Virus record (IMG/VR): IMGVR_UViG_3300025816_000006
Span: 1 to 64,000 of that record
DNA length: 64,000 bases
Strand: one strand, 5' to 3'
Source of the DNA: a virus
Position 1 is the stretch's first letter, and every line of letters begins with the position of its first letter. The notes beneath the pieces were generated by a model. That model saw only the letters and a program-made list of their open reading frames with translations, was not told where the DNA came from and did no database searches. The position numbers and the translations under genes are program-made. Of this stretch, positions 36,837 through 45,578 are shown in pieces.

Positions 36837-38014
36837 TGGCGCAAGACATTCTAATAACACCCGGAAGCGGTGAGCCACAAATACTGTTTCGTGGTAGCGG
36901 CACGTATGATAGCGCTATAGAGCTTAACGTTCTGTCTAGTTATCAAAGCGCTGGCGCTGGATCAGGGTCTGCTTTAATTTTTGAAGGTACTCAAGGTCAA
37001 TTATTTGGTATTACAGATAACCTTTCTAGTGGTACTATATTTAGTGTTTCAGATATTACAGGTCTACCGTCCATAGAAGTTAACTCTGATGCTCAGGTAA
37101 AAATATGTGAATATGGCAGTGGTACATTATTATTTAATGATCTTACTGGCAATGACTCTTTAATAAATATAAGTGGTGTTGCTCTTGGTATTAGTGGTGT
37201 AAGATTTTCTGATAATACAACTTTAACGACTGCGCCCAGTGCCGGTATGTCTAATTTTATCCTAGAAGATGATGATGGGACTGAGGTTACAGTCTCCGAT
37301 GGAAAAGAAGTTAAAATTATTGGTGATGGGATCACTACAAATTGGACGGATGTCAGCGATGGGTCAGATGGCGACCCTTATGATTTAACCTTATCTGTGG
37401 ATGCTGCTCAAACTAATATTACGTCTATATTAGCAACTGATGTTAAAATTGGTGAAGATGATCAGACAAAGATTGACTTTGAGACGGAAGATGAAATTCA
37501 CTTTTATGCAGCTAACGCAGAACAAGTGTACGTTGCTGATGGCGTGTTTGGCCCGCAAACAGATAGCGATGTTGACTTAGGTGCTACTAGTGTTCGCTGG
37601 AAAGATGCTTACGTTGATAGTATAACAACTACCGACAAGATAACTGCTGGAGGTTCTATCAACCAAGCTCCAAACACTGCTACCGATGGTGGTATTGTGG
37701 ATATTGATTGCAGCACTTCTAACTATCATGAAATACTTATGAACGCAGATGCTACAAGAATTAACTTCACAAATGTAACCGCTGGTCAGAGAGTTATAGT
37801 TAGATTCAAACAACATAGCTCACATATTGACTTGAACTCTAGTGAAGGATTTAATGATGTAGATGTCAACGGTGGTAATGCCACTATTAAGTGGGCTGGA
37901 GGTATTGTGCCTACCTTGACAGAATCAAACAACGCTGTTGATGTTTATGGATTTATATTTGAAAGTACTGTAACAAATGTTATGGCGTTTATTATTGGTC
38001 AGGATATTAAATAA
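36836..38014 (+). CDS. tail fibre or fibre-tip protein
   Basis: A 392-residue protein beginning MAQDILITPGSGEPQILFRG. It contains a fibre-type head domain, a SNFILEDDDGTEVTVSDGKE segment nearly identical in plan to one in the 30268 fibre (FILEDDSGDEVTIDNNKEVK), and a terminal all-beta domain (TRINFTNVTAGQRVIVRFKQ). Such C-terminal domains are frequent in marine-phage fibres. TAATG overlap on both sides. Confidence 0.7.
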   Translation: MAQDILITPGSGEPQILFRGSGTYDSAIELNVLSSYQSAGAGSGSALIFEGTQGQLFGITDNLSSGTIFSVSDITGLPSIEVNSDAQVKICEYGSGTLLFNDLTGNDSLINISGVALGISGVRFSDNTTLTTAPSAGMSNFILEDDDGTEVTVSDGKEVKIIGDGITTNWTDVSDGSDGDPYDLTLSVDAAQTNITSILATDVKIGEDDQTKIDFETEDEIHFYAANAEQVYVADGVFGPQTDSDVDLGATSVRWKDAYVDSITTTDKITAGGSINQAPNTATDGGIVDIDCSTSNYHEILMNADATRINFTNVTAGQRVIVRFKQHSSHIDLNSSEGFNDVDVNGGNATIKWAGGIVPTLTESNNAVDVYGFIFESTVTNVMAFIIGQDIK

Positions 38015-38421
38015 TGGCTAGGAATTTAAGAAACCACGTTGTAATTATAGCTACAGTAGAATCGTACAATGAAGGCTCCGTGGGCGGTTCTGGTCCTAGT
38101 TATACAGTAACATATGATTCAGGGCAAGACATAAGCGCAGTACAAGTTGGTCAATTTGTATATGCCGAAAAAAGAACGGCTGGAGCAGGCACTAGCAGTA
38201 CCGTTGCATCTACTTATGTTTATTTAATAACCGCCATTGGTGAAACCGGAGAATTTGGCGATCAACCCGAAATGACTTTGAAATACATATACGATACTGC
38301 TAATACTGGTGACGACTCTCCCGCCGACTTACATCGAGGAGGGGGAAGTTCTGGTTCACCTCAAATCGCAGATCACAAAGTGGTAATGGTTTTAGGGGAA
38401 GCATTTAACGTTTTTATATAG
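38014..38421 (+). CDS. small structural protein
   Basis: A 135-residue beta-rich protein beginning MARNLRNHVVIIATVESYNE. The TAATG overlap with the previous gene and repeated VTYDSGQDISAVQVGQFV-type strands suggest a fibre-tip or fibre-associated beta domain. No family assigned. Confidence 0.6.
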   Translation: MARNLRNHVVIIATVESYNEGSVGGSGPSYTVTYDSGQDISAVQVGQFVYAEKRTAGAGTSSTVASTYVYLITAIGETGEFGDQPEMTLKYIYDTANTGDDSPADLHRGGGSSGSPQIADHKVVMVLGEAFNVFI

Positions 38422-38429
38422 GATTAATA

Positions 38430-39461
38430 ATGTCGGTTAAGGAATGTCAATGCCCTCAAGCGGGTTATTGTGAATATTTTAGACAGGAAATGACATACAG
38501 CCCACCAAACTGGCAGTGGTGTCAGGGTGCTAGTGAAGAAGAAAGAGCAAGTTATAAGATAGATTGCGATAAAAAGCACGATAGAAGAAAATTAGTTCTT
38601 GATGGTAAATATATTACTAATCAACAGTTGATAAAAGACTGTGTAGATTATCTTATACCAAAAATAGCTAACTTAAACATAAAAGGAATTGCGCCAGTTC
38701 CAAGGTCTGGATTTTTACCTGCAAGCTTTTGCTCTGTTATGCTTAACCTTCCTTTGTATTCTATGCAAAAAGACGGTTCTGTTGAACCTATGTCTGGAGT
38801 ATGTAAGTTTGGCGGAAAGAGAATGGAGAACCATAAAGATTTAGACGGCAAGATTTTGGTTTTAGACGATACGGTATATGCAGGTAATTCATTAGCCCGT
38901 ATAAAAAAACAACTAGGTAGAGATAATTTTCTATTCGGTTCTTTATATGTACATCCTTCTTCGTTAAAATTAGTTGATCTCTACGGTAAAAAGTTACCAC
39001 CTCCACATTTATTAGAGTGGAATTTTTTTAATAGTTCTTACGTTAGTCAGTGTCTACTTGATTTCGACGGAATACTATGCCCTAATGTTCCATATCAAAT
39101 TGCTAAAGATGAAGAAAAATATATTGATTATATAAAAAATGTAGAACCTTATCATCACAGGTTACCAAAAGTACATACGTGCAAGGGTATAGTAACAGCA
39201 AGGCTTGAAAAATACAGAGACGAAACAGAAGAGTGGCTGGAAAAACACAAAGTAAAATATAGATTTCTTAGAATGTTTCCTAGTGAAAGACAACAGGAGA
39301 GAGATGCTAACCATGCAGTAGAGGCCGCTAAGTTTAAATCAGATGTTTTGCGCGAAGTTGATGCTCATTTTTTTATGGAGAGCGAAAAACTTGAGGCGCA
39401 ACTTATGAGATCTCAGAGCGAAAGACTTATAATATGCCCAGAGGAGGGGTCGTTTAGATGA
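38430..39461 (+). CDS. phosphoribosyltransferase-HAD fusion with Cys motif
   Basis: A 343-residue two-domain enzyme. N-terminal Cys motif (CQCPQAGYCEYF with Cys31 following) precedes a phosphoribosyltransferase domain whose PRPP site is KILVLDDTVYAGNSL (about 141-155). A HAD-type domain follows: LLDFDGILCPN (209-219) and IVTARLEKYRDETEEW (253-268). This pairing and the N-terminal Cys signature are known beside glycan genes in marine phages. It probably makes or recycles a sugar-linked nucleotide; the substrate is not evident. Confidence 0.75.
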   Translation: MSVKECQCPQAGYCEYFRQEMTYSPPNWQWCQGASEEERASYKIDCDKKHDRRKLVLDGKYITNQQLIKDCVDYLIPKIANLNIKGIAPVPRSGFLPASFCSVMLNLPLYSMQKDGSVEPMSGVCKFGGKRMENHKDLDGKILVLDDTVYAGNSLARIKKQLGRDNFLFGSLYVHPSSLKLVDLYGKKLPPPHLLEWNFFNSSYVSQCLLDFDGILCPNVPYQIAKDEEKYIDYIKNVEPYHHRLPKVHTCKGIVTARLEKYRDETEEWLEKHKVKYRFLRMFPSERQQERDANHAVEAAKFKSDVLREVDAHFFMESEKLEAQLMRSQSERLIICPEEGSFR

Positions 39462-40255
39462 AGCCACTAACTCCTGTGATACAATTTGATGATGTTCTAC
39501 CTCGTCAAAATTCAGACATTGCTATTTGTGTAATTCCAGCCAATGATATTGCCTCAAGACAGCTTGATATAACAAGGTCAAACATATTAAATTACGCTAA
39601 CTCTTGTGGCGCTGACTACGTTGAGCTAGACGGAGATTTATCCCAAGACTGGCCTATGTCTAATAAGTATAGATTGAGACAAGTAGTCGAGAAATACGAA
39701 CATACCTTGTACTTAGATTGCGACATTGTAGTTAAGCAGGGTTCTCCAAATGTATTTGACGTATTTAATAAAGATAAAATATCCTTTGTAGATGAATTTC
39801 ACATACTAAAAAACTCTTACCACTATACTTTATTTAAGCATTTTTGCTACGAAAGATTTTTGATCTTAGAAGATTATCCTGATTTTTATAAAAACAATAG
39901 AGCCGTTCAGCCAAATGGTGGCATGATGTTTTTTCCTAAAAGACTTGCTGAAAAGTATTCACAACCAAAAAATCCTTATTATAAAACATGGTGCTTTGAT
40001 CAAGATTATCTTATTCTTAATTTAGACGAGGACGATTTTGAGTTGGTTGACTGGAGATACAACCTAGAGTTTATAGACTTTGGGTTCTGGTCTAAGATTG
40101 AAGACGCTTATTTTGTACACCTAAATGGCTGTAGACCAATTAACTATAGGTTAGAGCTTTTAAAGAGAATAACTCAGGGTGATTACGGATATTTTCCACA
40201 ACCAGAGGTAGATCACCAAGAGTCTTTTAGGCCATTATGGAAAGAGACATGTTAA
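39458..40255 (+). CDS. glycosyltransferase with DxD motif
   Basis: A 265-residue GT-A enzyme. YLDCDIVVK (85-93) is the DxD metal site; a later NGGMMFF and FDQDYLILN match GT8-like galactosyl/glucosyl transferases. It overlaps both neighbours by a few bases. It could attach a sugar to a fibre glycan together with the sulfotransferase and pyruvyltransferase that follow. Confidence 0.75.
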   Translation: MKPLTPVIQFDDVLPRQNSDIAICVIPANDIASRQLDITRSNILNYANSCGADYVELDGDLSQDWPMSNKYRLRQVVEKYEHTLYLDCDIVVKQGSPNVFDVFNKDKISFVDEFHILKNSYHYTLFKHFCYERFLILEDYPDFYKNNRAVQPNGGMMFFPKRLAEKYSQPKNPYYKTWCFDQDYLILNLDEDDFELVDWRYNLEFIDFGFWSKIEDAYFVHLNGCRPINYRLELLKRITQGDYGYFPQPEVDHQESFRPLWKETC

Positions 40256-40806
40256 TAAATAACTCTAAAAATATTTTAGTTTGGCAACCCTTCAAGAATT
40301 ACAGCACGTCTATCGCTAATTATTTAACGAGCTATAAGGTGTTTGGTGTTGATAAGTTTGTTTTTGTTCAGGGTCCAGTGCCATACCTACCAAACGATGT
40401 CGCCCAACCAGAACATGAGCCAGCTTTAGGGCATACAAACTGGTTTTCTAAAAGGGCTACAAATTACACTAAAGTTCTTCCAATTAGAAACCCCTATGAC
40501 AGAGCGCTTAGTCAGTGGAAACATGCTCTTAAAAGCAACAGCGAACTTAGCTTTGACGATTGGCTGATGATTCATTCCAAGCAATTGATAAAGTTTCCAG
40601 CAACAAAGATGTACAAATATGATTATTTGTTAAAAGTAGAAGATGTAGAAAATGGATTGCGTGAACTAAATCTTTTTAAAGAAGAACACGCTTTCCCTCA
40701 TAGTAATAAGTCTGACGATCTCGACTTTACTCTAACACAATACCACAAAGATATGATATACTATTTACATTATAGTGATTTTCTGGAAGGTAGATACGAG
40801 AAATGA
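40249..40806 (+). CDS. sulfotransferase-like protein
   Basis: A 185-residue protein with PAPS-binding patterns: FKNYSTSIANYL (15-26) at the 5'-PSB position and LPIRNPYDRALSQW (77-90) as the 3'-PSB loop (Arg-Asn-Pro-Tyr-Asp-Arg). It is short relative to typical sulfotransferases, so it may be a minimal family-2 enzyme. The ATG at 40249 overlaps the stop of the previous gene; GGAAAG lies nearby. The acceptor is presumably a glycan. Confidence 0.6.
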   Translation: MLINNSKNILVWQPFKNYSTSIANYLTSYKVFGVDKFVFVQGPVPYLPNDVAQPEHEPALGHTNWFSKRATNYTKVLPIRNPYDRALSQWKHALKSNSELSFDDWLMIHSKQLIKFPATKMYKYDYLLKVEDVENGLRELNLFKEEHAFPHSNKSDDLDFTLTQYHKDMIYYLHYSDFLEGRYEK

Positions 40807-41546
40807 GATTGCTTGATAAGTCTTTATTTGCGCCAATATTTGAAGATTTAAAAGGTCTTAGGGTTGGGATTGTAGACGGATTTGGTAATGTTGGTGATGA
40901 TTTACTGTACTTGGCTACTAGGCGGTTTTGCCAAGAGTTTGGTGTTGACCACTTCACAGTAAACGCTTTAGCGGAAGACACTATACCCAAATGCGACAAG
41001 TTATTGCTTTTTGCTGGCGGAAATGTAGGCTACCCAAAGTGCGCAGCTATAAGAAAAAAGGCTTTTGAGTCTGGAATACCCTGCTGGATGCTACCTCAAT
41101 CGGTATTTAAGAAGGAAGATTTACCGTTTGAAAGATTATATTTCAGGGATTCTGTCAGCAGAGATATAATAGGCAGGGGAGATATAGTGCCAGATTTAGC
41201 GCTAGGATTTGATTTTCCAGAAGTTATTTGCGAAAAAGGTGGAGATGAAACATTTCTTAGAAAAACCGGAGAAACTGTATTTCAATATATACCACCCCCC
41301 GAAAGAAAAGACCCTTCTTTCTTTTGTCACACACCTCAGCAATATTGGGAATATGCAGCAACCCTATCTTCGGTAAAAACCGATAGGCTTCATTTTGCTA
41401 TTTGCTCTCTGGCTATGGGGGTAAAAACTACCCTACTTCCTGTGTACTACCACAAGAATAAAACTATGCACAATGAGTATTTAAACGATCTTGGCTGTTT
41501 TTGGTCAGATTCAGTGTATAATATTAATATCGCCAGACTTAAATAA
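40803..41546 (+). CDS. polysaccharide pyruvyltransferase-like protein
   Basis: A 247-residue GT-B-like protein. GNVGDDLLYLATRRF (28-42), GGNVGYPKCAAIRKKAFESG (73-92) and TDRLHFAICSLAMGVKTTLL (198-217) are the hallmarks of the WcaK/PS_pyruv_trans family, which add ketal pyruvate to polysaccharide sugars. The family also contains GT-like members, so the exact reaction is open. It closes the four-gene sugar cassette and overlaps the preceding gene. Confidence 0.75.
   Translation: MRLLDKSLFAPIFEDLKGLRVGIVDGFGNVGDDLLYLATRRFCQEFGVDHFTVNALAEDTIPKCDKLLLFAGGNVGYPKCAAIRKKAFESGIPCWMLPQSVFKKEDLPFERLYFRDSVSRDIIGRGDIVPDLALGFDFPEVICEKGGDETFLRKTGETVFQYIPPPERKDPSFFCHTPQQYWEYAATLSSVKTDRLHFAICSLAMGVKTTLLPVYYHKNKTMHNEYLNDLGCFWSDSVYNINIARLK
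41514..41523 (+). promoter_or_regulatory. candidate late promoter inside the pyruvyltransferase end
   Basis: GTGTATAATA 34 bases before the next gene's start codon, overlapping coding sequence. Confidence 0.5.
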
Positions 41547-41556
41547 AGGATAAATT

Positions 41557-41853
41557 ATGGCAGAATTTAGAATAGAAATCGCAGACTCAGACGTTAATAG
41601 AGTCTTGACATCTTTTGCTGCAAATTACCGAAGACCAGATCAAGTAAATAACCCAGACTTTGATTCAACTCAGCCAATTTCTGATATTAACCCGCAAATG
41701 ATTGACAATCCAGAAACCCTTGCTCAGTTTGGCAATAGAATGGTTAGAAATTTTTTAGCAGAAAATGTATCAGCGTATGAGATTAGACTTGCAAAACAGC
41801 AAGCCGCAGATGCTTTGAATACAAATGTCTCAATTAGTGATCCGGCAATTTAA
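41557..41853 (+). CDS. small structural protein, head-tail region
   Basis: A 98-residue protein beginning MAEFRIEIADSDVNRVLTSF with AAAGGA before the ATG. FGNRMVRNFLAENV is a helical C-terminal segment. It starts the connector region after the sugar cassette. Resembles small proteins found next to head-tail connectors in marine siphophages; no family is assigned. Confidence 0.6.
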   Translation: MAEFRIEIADSDVNRVLTSFAANYRRPDQVNNPDFDSTQPISDINPQMIDNPETLAQFGNRMVRNFLAENVSAYEIRLAKQQAADALNTNVSISDPAI

Positions 41854-42092
41854 TGTTTGTAGGTGTTTGTTATAGCGAATTTCCGCTCTGTACGTCTGAA
41901 GAAATGACCAAGACGTTTAACGGAGAGGTTGTAGAGTATGATATATCAATAGACCAACAACTTCTTGAAGATATTCACGTTAACCAAAAATATAGCAATA
42001 TCGTGTATATTAATACAGGGGAATCATTTACTACAAGTATAGATAAACAAGTAAAATACGACATTTATATAGATCAGCAATTAAAACTATAG
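41853..42092 (+). CDS. 79-residue hypothetical protein
   Basis: Begins MFVGVCYSEFPLCTSEEMTK and contains two copies of a YDI-Y/S-IDQQL motif (EYDISIDQQLLED and KYDIYIDQQLKL), so it is an internal duplication. TAATG overlap with the preceding gene. Function unknown. Confidence 0.6.
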   Translation: MFVGVCYSEFPLCTSEEMTKTFNGEVVEYDISIDQQLLEDIHVNQKYSNIVYINTGESFTTSIDKQVKYDIYIDQQLKL

Positions 42093-42105
42093 TTTGGAAA
42101 AATAA

Positions 42106-42423
42106 ATGGCTAGTGAAATACATAAGGACGACGTAGGAACTAGATTCTTACTTACAGTAAAAGACGGTTCAGATGTTGTCAATGTTTCTGGCGCTGTTGC
42201 GCTACAAGTGGATTTTAGAAAACCAAGCGACACCATTGTAAATAGGTCTGCGCTGAGACTAGACGATGGAAGCTCAATTTCAGGCGTTATATATTACGAT
42301 GCCGTTGCGGGTGATTTAGATGAAGCTGGAAACTACAAGCTCCAAGGAAGAGTTTTTCTTGGTGGAGGAAGTGGGACTTTTTACACAGATATTCACACAT
42401 TCAAAGTACACTGTAATCTATAG
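42106..42423 (+). CDS. BppU-like baseplate/fibre adaptor domain protein
   Basis: A 105-residue beta-sandwich protein: EIHKDDVGTRFLLTVKDGSD, the segment VALQVDFRKPSDTIV and the closing FYTDIHTFKVH match the N-terminal adaptor domain of lactococcal BppU-type proteins. It probably anchors fibres or tail-tip parts. Confidence 0.65.
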   Translation: MASEIHKDDVGTRFLLTVKDGSDVVNVSGAVALQVDFRKPSDTIVNRSALRLDDGSSISGVIYYDAVAGDLDEAGNYKLQGRVFLGGGSGTFYTDIHTFKVHCNL

Positions 42424-42431
42424 AGGTAATT

Positions 42432-42950
42432 ATGAGTTGGCAAGGTCAAATGTCCACAATAGTAAGACATCTGGTAGACGATCTAGATTCTAGTTCTTAC
42501 ACCTACAGCGATAAAAGAATAGAAACTTCAATCTTAGTGGCTTCTCAGTTGATGGTGATGAATGTTGACTTTAACAATACTTACACAATAAATGTAGAGA
42601 CTTGCTCACTTTCGCCCGACCCTACAGATGCGGGAACAAAAGACGATCCCTTTGTAACACTATCTTGCATTCGTGCAGCGTGTATAATCATAGGAAGTCA
42701 GATAAGGAAAGAGTCTGGTAACGCGATATCCATCAAAGATGGCCCATCTGCAATTGACCTCAGAGGGGTCACGCAAACACTCATAGTTCTTTATAAAGAT
42801 TTATGTGAAAAATACGAAAATTTACTACTAGAATACAGGGCTGGAAATAGTGTTGCTGGTCATGCCATACTTGGCCCTTATTCCCCCGGTTCAGAATTTA
42901 TTTCAAGAAATAATACAGGCCATAGATCTGGCGGATATTTCAACTATTAG
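42432..42950 (+). CDS. head-tail adaptor protein
   Basis: A 172-residue protein beginning MSWQGQMSTIVRHLVDDLDS. Its opening and the helix YTYSDKRIETSILVASQLM resemble the gp6-like head-tail adaptor of large marine phages. The position between fibre and tail genes is less usual for an adaptor, so the call is moderate. AGAGGTAATT precedes the ATG. Confidence 0.55.
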   Translation: MSWQGQMSTIVRHLVDDLDSSSYTYSDKRIETSILVASQLMVMNVDFNNTYTINVETCSLSPDPTDAGTKDDPFVTLSCIRAACIIIGSQIRKESGNAISIKDGPSAIDLRGVTQTLIVLYKDLCEKYENLLLEYRAGNSVAGHAILGPYSPGSEFISRNNTGHRSGGYFNY

Positions 42951-42960
42951 GAGAGAATAA

Positions 42961-43923
42961 ATGGCTACTATGAAAAGCTCTGGTGACTTACTTGCTAGTA
43001 TCGGCGCAGATTTATCAGATAATAACGCAGGTCTTATTTCTGCTGAAGACGTAAGACATAACATGGAAGATACTGTGTTTTCCATAAATAGGATTGTTGC
43101 CAGCGGTGATACAGAAGTTGAATTCCCGTTTTTTAACAATGTGACCATCTCCAATGCTCATGGCACCAAAGGTAAGCTTTTTGTTGAGTCTGGAATAATG
43201 TTTCCAAATTCTCCAACTGTCTCTGAAAGAACTGAGATCCAACTTAGACCTTGGCTTGGTCCCGGTGGTATCCAGCATAATGATTTAGCTGGGTTAACAG
43301 TAGGAGACGTGCATACTCAATACATTCCTATCAATGGAAGTAGGGCGCTTACAGGTAATTTTGCAGCATCTAATAAATGGATAAACTCTTCCGGCACTGT
43401 AAATGGCGACAGTAATGACAACGGAATAAAATTTGTGTACAATAGTCCAACGGTTGGTGATGATGTTGTCGTCGGTACTTCTGGGCATCTAAAATTCAAT
43501 AAAGATCAATCCAGTGTGGATAGTTTTCACGGAGTCGCAAAAGCTTGGTTAAATTTTGACGGAAGCGGTAACGCTGCGCCTCATCATCCAGAAATTAGAT
43601 CTTACCACAACATTCATAGTCTTCAAAGAATAGCAAAGGGTACTTTTAAAGTTACCTTTACTAGTGGTACATTTATGGATAACAATTATGTAGCTATTGG
43701 GTCAAGTAATGGTGAGGGTACTTCCGGTACTTACGACACCATAGACGTAAACACCGTTGGCATACTTCTTAGAGAAGGTGACGATGGAACTGATCTTAGA
43801 AGCCTACACTTTACCGTCAAAACAGATGACAATGATAATGTAAATGCTAAAATAAACGAGCTAGTTTGCTACGGCTTGGAGCCGGGGTCTAATTCTGGCG
43901 TAGAACCCATTATTATAACTTAG
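42961..43923 (+). CDS. tail fibre protein
   Basis: A 320-residue fibre. HNDLAGLTVGDVHTQYIPIN and the next GSRALTGNF are the classic hinge motif of phage tail fibres, and the C-terminal half is a beta-rich knob with GTFKVTFTSGTFMDNNYVAI. AGGAGAGA precedes the ATG. Confidence 0.75.
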   Translation: MATMKSSGDLLASIGADLSDNNAGLISAEDVRHNMEDTVFSINRIVASGDTEVEFPFFNNVTISNAHGTKGKLFVESGIMFPNSPTVSERTEIQLRPWLGPGGIQHNDLAGLTVGDVHTQYIPINGSRALTGNFAASNKWINSSGTVNGDSNDNGIKFVYNSPTVGDDVVVGTSGHLKFNKDQSSVDSFHGVAKAWLNFDGSGNAAPHHPEIRSYHNIHSLQRIAKGTFKVTFTSGTFMDNNYVAIGSSNGEGTSGTYDTIDVNTVGILLREGDDGTDLRSLHFTVKTDDNDNVNAKINELVCYGLEPGSNSGVEPIIIT

Positions 43924-43930
43924 GGTTTAA

Positions 43931-44875
43931 ATGTCTGATAAAATAAAACTTAGAGATCGAATAAAAGAAAAAAGCTATAGCGTAGGAACTGGCTCTATAC
44001 TTCTAGAGGGCAAGTTTGATGGTTTTAGCTCTTTTTCTGGTGTCTATGCGTCTGGCGAGGCTCTATTTTACGCTATTAGTGATGGTTCTAAATATGAGGT
44101 AGGTTCTGGCGTTTACATAGAAACAGAAACTGCATCTATGATTTCTAGAGCGCCGTTTGACACTAGTAACGACTCTGATACAATTATTGATTTCCCTGTT
44201 GGGTTAAAGCAAGTTTATGTATCATATCCCGGAAGATATTCCGTATTTAGTTCAAGTGGAAACACACCTGAAGCCAGCGGTTTAGCTTACTGGTCTTCTG
44301 AACATGCGATTGCTTATAATTCCAATTTAGTTTGGGATTCTACAAACTCAAACCTTGGCATCAAAGAGTCTAATCCTGAGTATGCAATAGACGTTGGGGG
44401 TGGTGACAATCACTTGTCTACGATTAGATCTTCAGGATTCATTGTGGGCGATTCTGGAATTATGTTTAGTGGCATAAATCCATTATACTCTGGAGGCAGA
44501 CAGTTAGAACCATTTATAAGAAATAAACTAAACGCTACGACTTATTCCGACGACGTGCTTGAGCTTAGTGGCGTTGTAAGCCAAAACATACTATTAAAAA
44601 AACAACCCGCTAGCACCGTATTTGCTGGTCCATCTGGAGATTGTGGTTGCACAAGTGATTACCCATCATTTAGACCTCTAAGGTTTGATGACATAAATGG
44701 CGTAAATCAGATAATAAATAGCAGTGGTAATTTAGCCGTTCCCGTTTATGATACTGTTCAGCAAGTTATAACTAATATAACTTCAAACCAAACGGGAGCT
44801 ATAGCATTTGCAAAGAATGACAGTTTTATAATGATAGCCAATGGGACAAGTTGGGTTAGTGGTCAATTAATTTAA
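43931..44875 (+). CDS. tail fibre protein with shared adaptor domain
   Basis: A 314-residue protein. Residues 1-105 (DRIKEKSYSVGTGSILLEGK and onward) repeat the adaptor domain of the fibre at 30268. The C-terminus GAIAFAKNDSFIMIANGTSW repeats that of the fibre at 22547. It may therefore be the compact version of a family of fibres mounted on the same site. AGGGTTTAA precedes the ATG. Confidence 0.72.
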   Translation: MSDKIKLRDRIKEKSYSVGTGSILLEGKFDGFSSFSGVYASGEALFYAISDGSKYEVGSGVYIETETASMISRAPFDTSNDSDTIIDFPVGLKQVYVSYPGRYSVFSSSGNTPEASGLAYWSSEHAIAYNSNLVWDSTNSNLGIKESNPEYAIDVGGGDNHLSTIRSSGFIVGDSGIMFSGINPLYSGGRQLEPFIRNKLNATTYSDDVLELSGVVSQNILLKKQPASTVFAGPSGDCGCTSDYPSFRPLRFDDINGVNQIINSSGNLAVPVYDTVQQVITNITSNQTGAIAFAKNDSFIMIANGTSWVSGQLI

Positions 44876-44893
44876 TAATACTCGGAGAGAAAA

Positions 44894-45091
44894 ATGTCAG
44901 ACGTAATCAGGCCAGTTATTACATCGAAAGTTATAAAGAATGGCACCATTATAACGTATCAAAATAATACCGGCGAATTTTCTAAAAGAGATCCAGATCT
45001 TAATTCTCATCAACCCTCTGGAACTATACAGTCAAATCTAACCGACAGGTTTGACGACGTTAGATATTACTCTGGAGATACGGCGAATTAG
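44894..45091 (+). CDS. 65-residue hypothetical protein
   Basis: Begins MSDVIRPVITSKVIKNGTII, short, polar and beta-rich. GGAGAGA precedes the ATG. It lies between fibre and connector genes; function unknown. Confidence 0.6.
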   Translation: MSDVIRPVITSKVIKNGTIITYQNNTGEFSKRDPDLNSHQPSGTIQSNLTDRFDDVRYYSGDTAN

Positions 45092-45095
45092 TGAT

Positions 45096-45578
45096 ATGCC
45101 TATAACTATACCTCAATCAGTATTCGATAAGTACTACGACGTAGTTGACTCCACGTTTAATATATTTGGAGTTACCTGTCAATTAGTATACATAGAAAAA
45201 GTAGAAGTTATAGACAATACTTTTAATAATATTCCAGATAATAGATCTGTAAATCCGCACAGAAGACCGGGTGGTGGAAATTACAGAAGAGACAACAAGG
45301 TTATTAAAGAAGTAGAAAAGACTGAGGATATTAAAATCAAGGTATATTGGGACAGTAAAAACTGGACTAATGTGGGCGGCAACATTGTGTTACCTGAAAA
45401 TGGAATACAGACGATATTTTATGCTACAGATTTAGATAAGATCACAAGGGCCAAAGAGTTGATTGTCCACAAAGACATAAAAGACTTAAAAGAGATGAGA
45501 TTTAGGCGGGCTGGAGAACCTTTTCCTATGGGTTTAAAACAAGAAAGATATTTTGGCTGCTTCTGGGAGAGGTCATGA
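45096..45578 (+). CDS. neck/connector-type protein
   Basis: A 160-residue protein beginning MPITIPQSVFDKYYDVVDST. The start at 45096 is preferred; the frame extends upstream to 45051, but that part overlaps the preceding gene. The Pro-rich opening, the beta centre and the LKQERYFGCFWERS ending match minor head-tail proteins of marine siphophages. It overlaps the next gene by ATGA. Confidence 0.55.
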   Translation: MPITIPQSVFDKYYDVVDSTFNIFGVTCQLVYIEKVEVIDNTFNNIPDNRSVNPHRRPGGGNYRRDNKVIKEVEKTEDIKIKVYWDSKNWTNVGGNIVLPENGIQTIFYATDLDKITRAKELIVHKDIKDLKEMRFRRAGEPFPMGLKQERYFGCFWERS

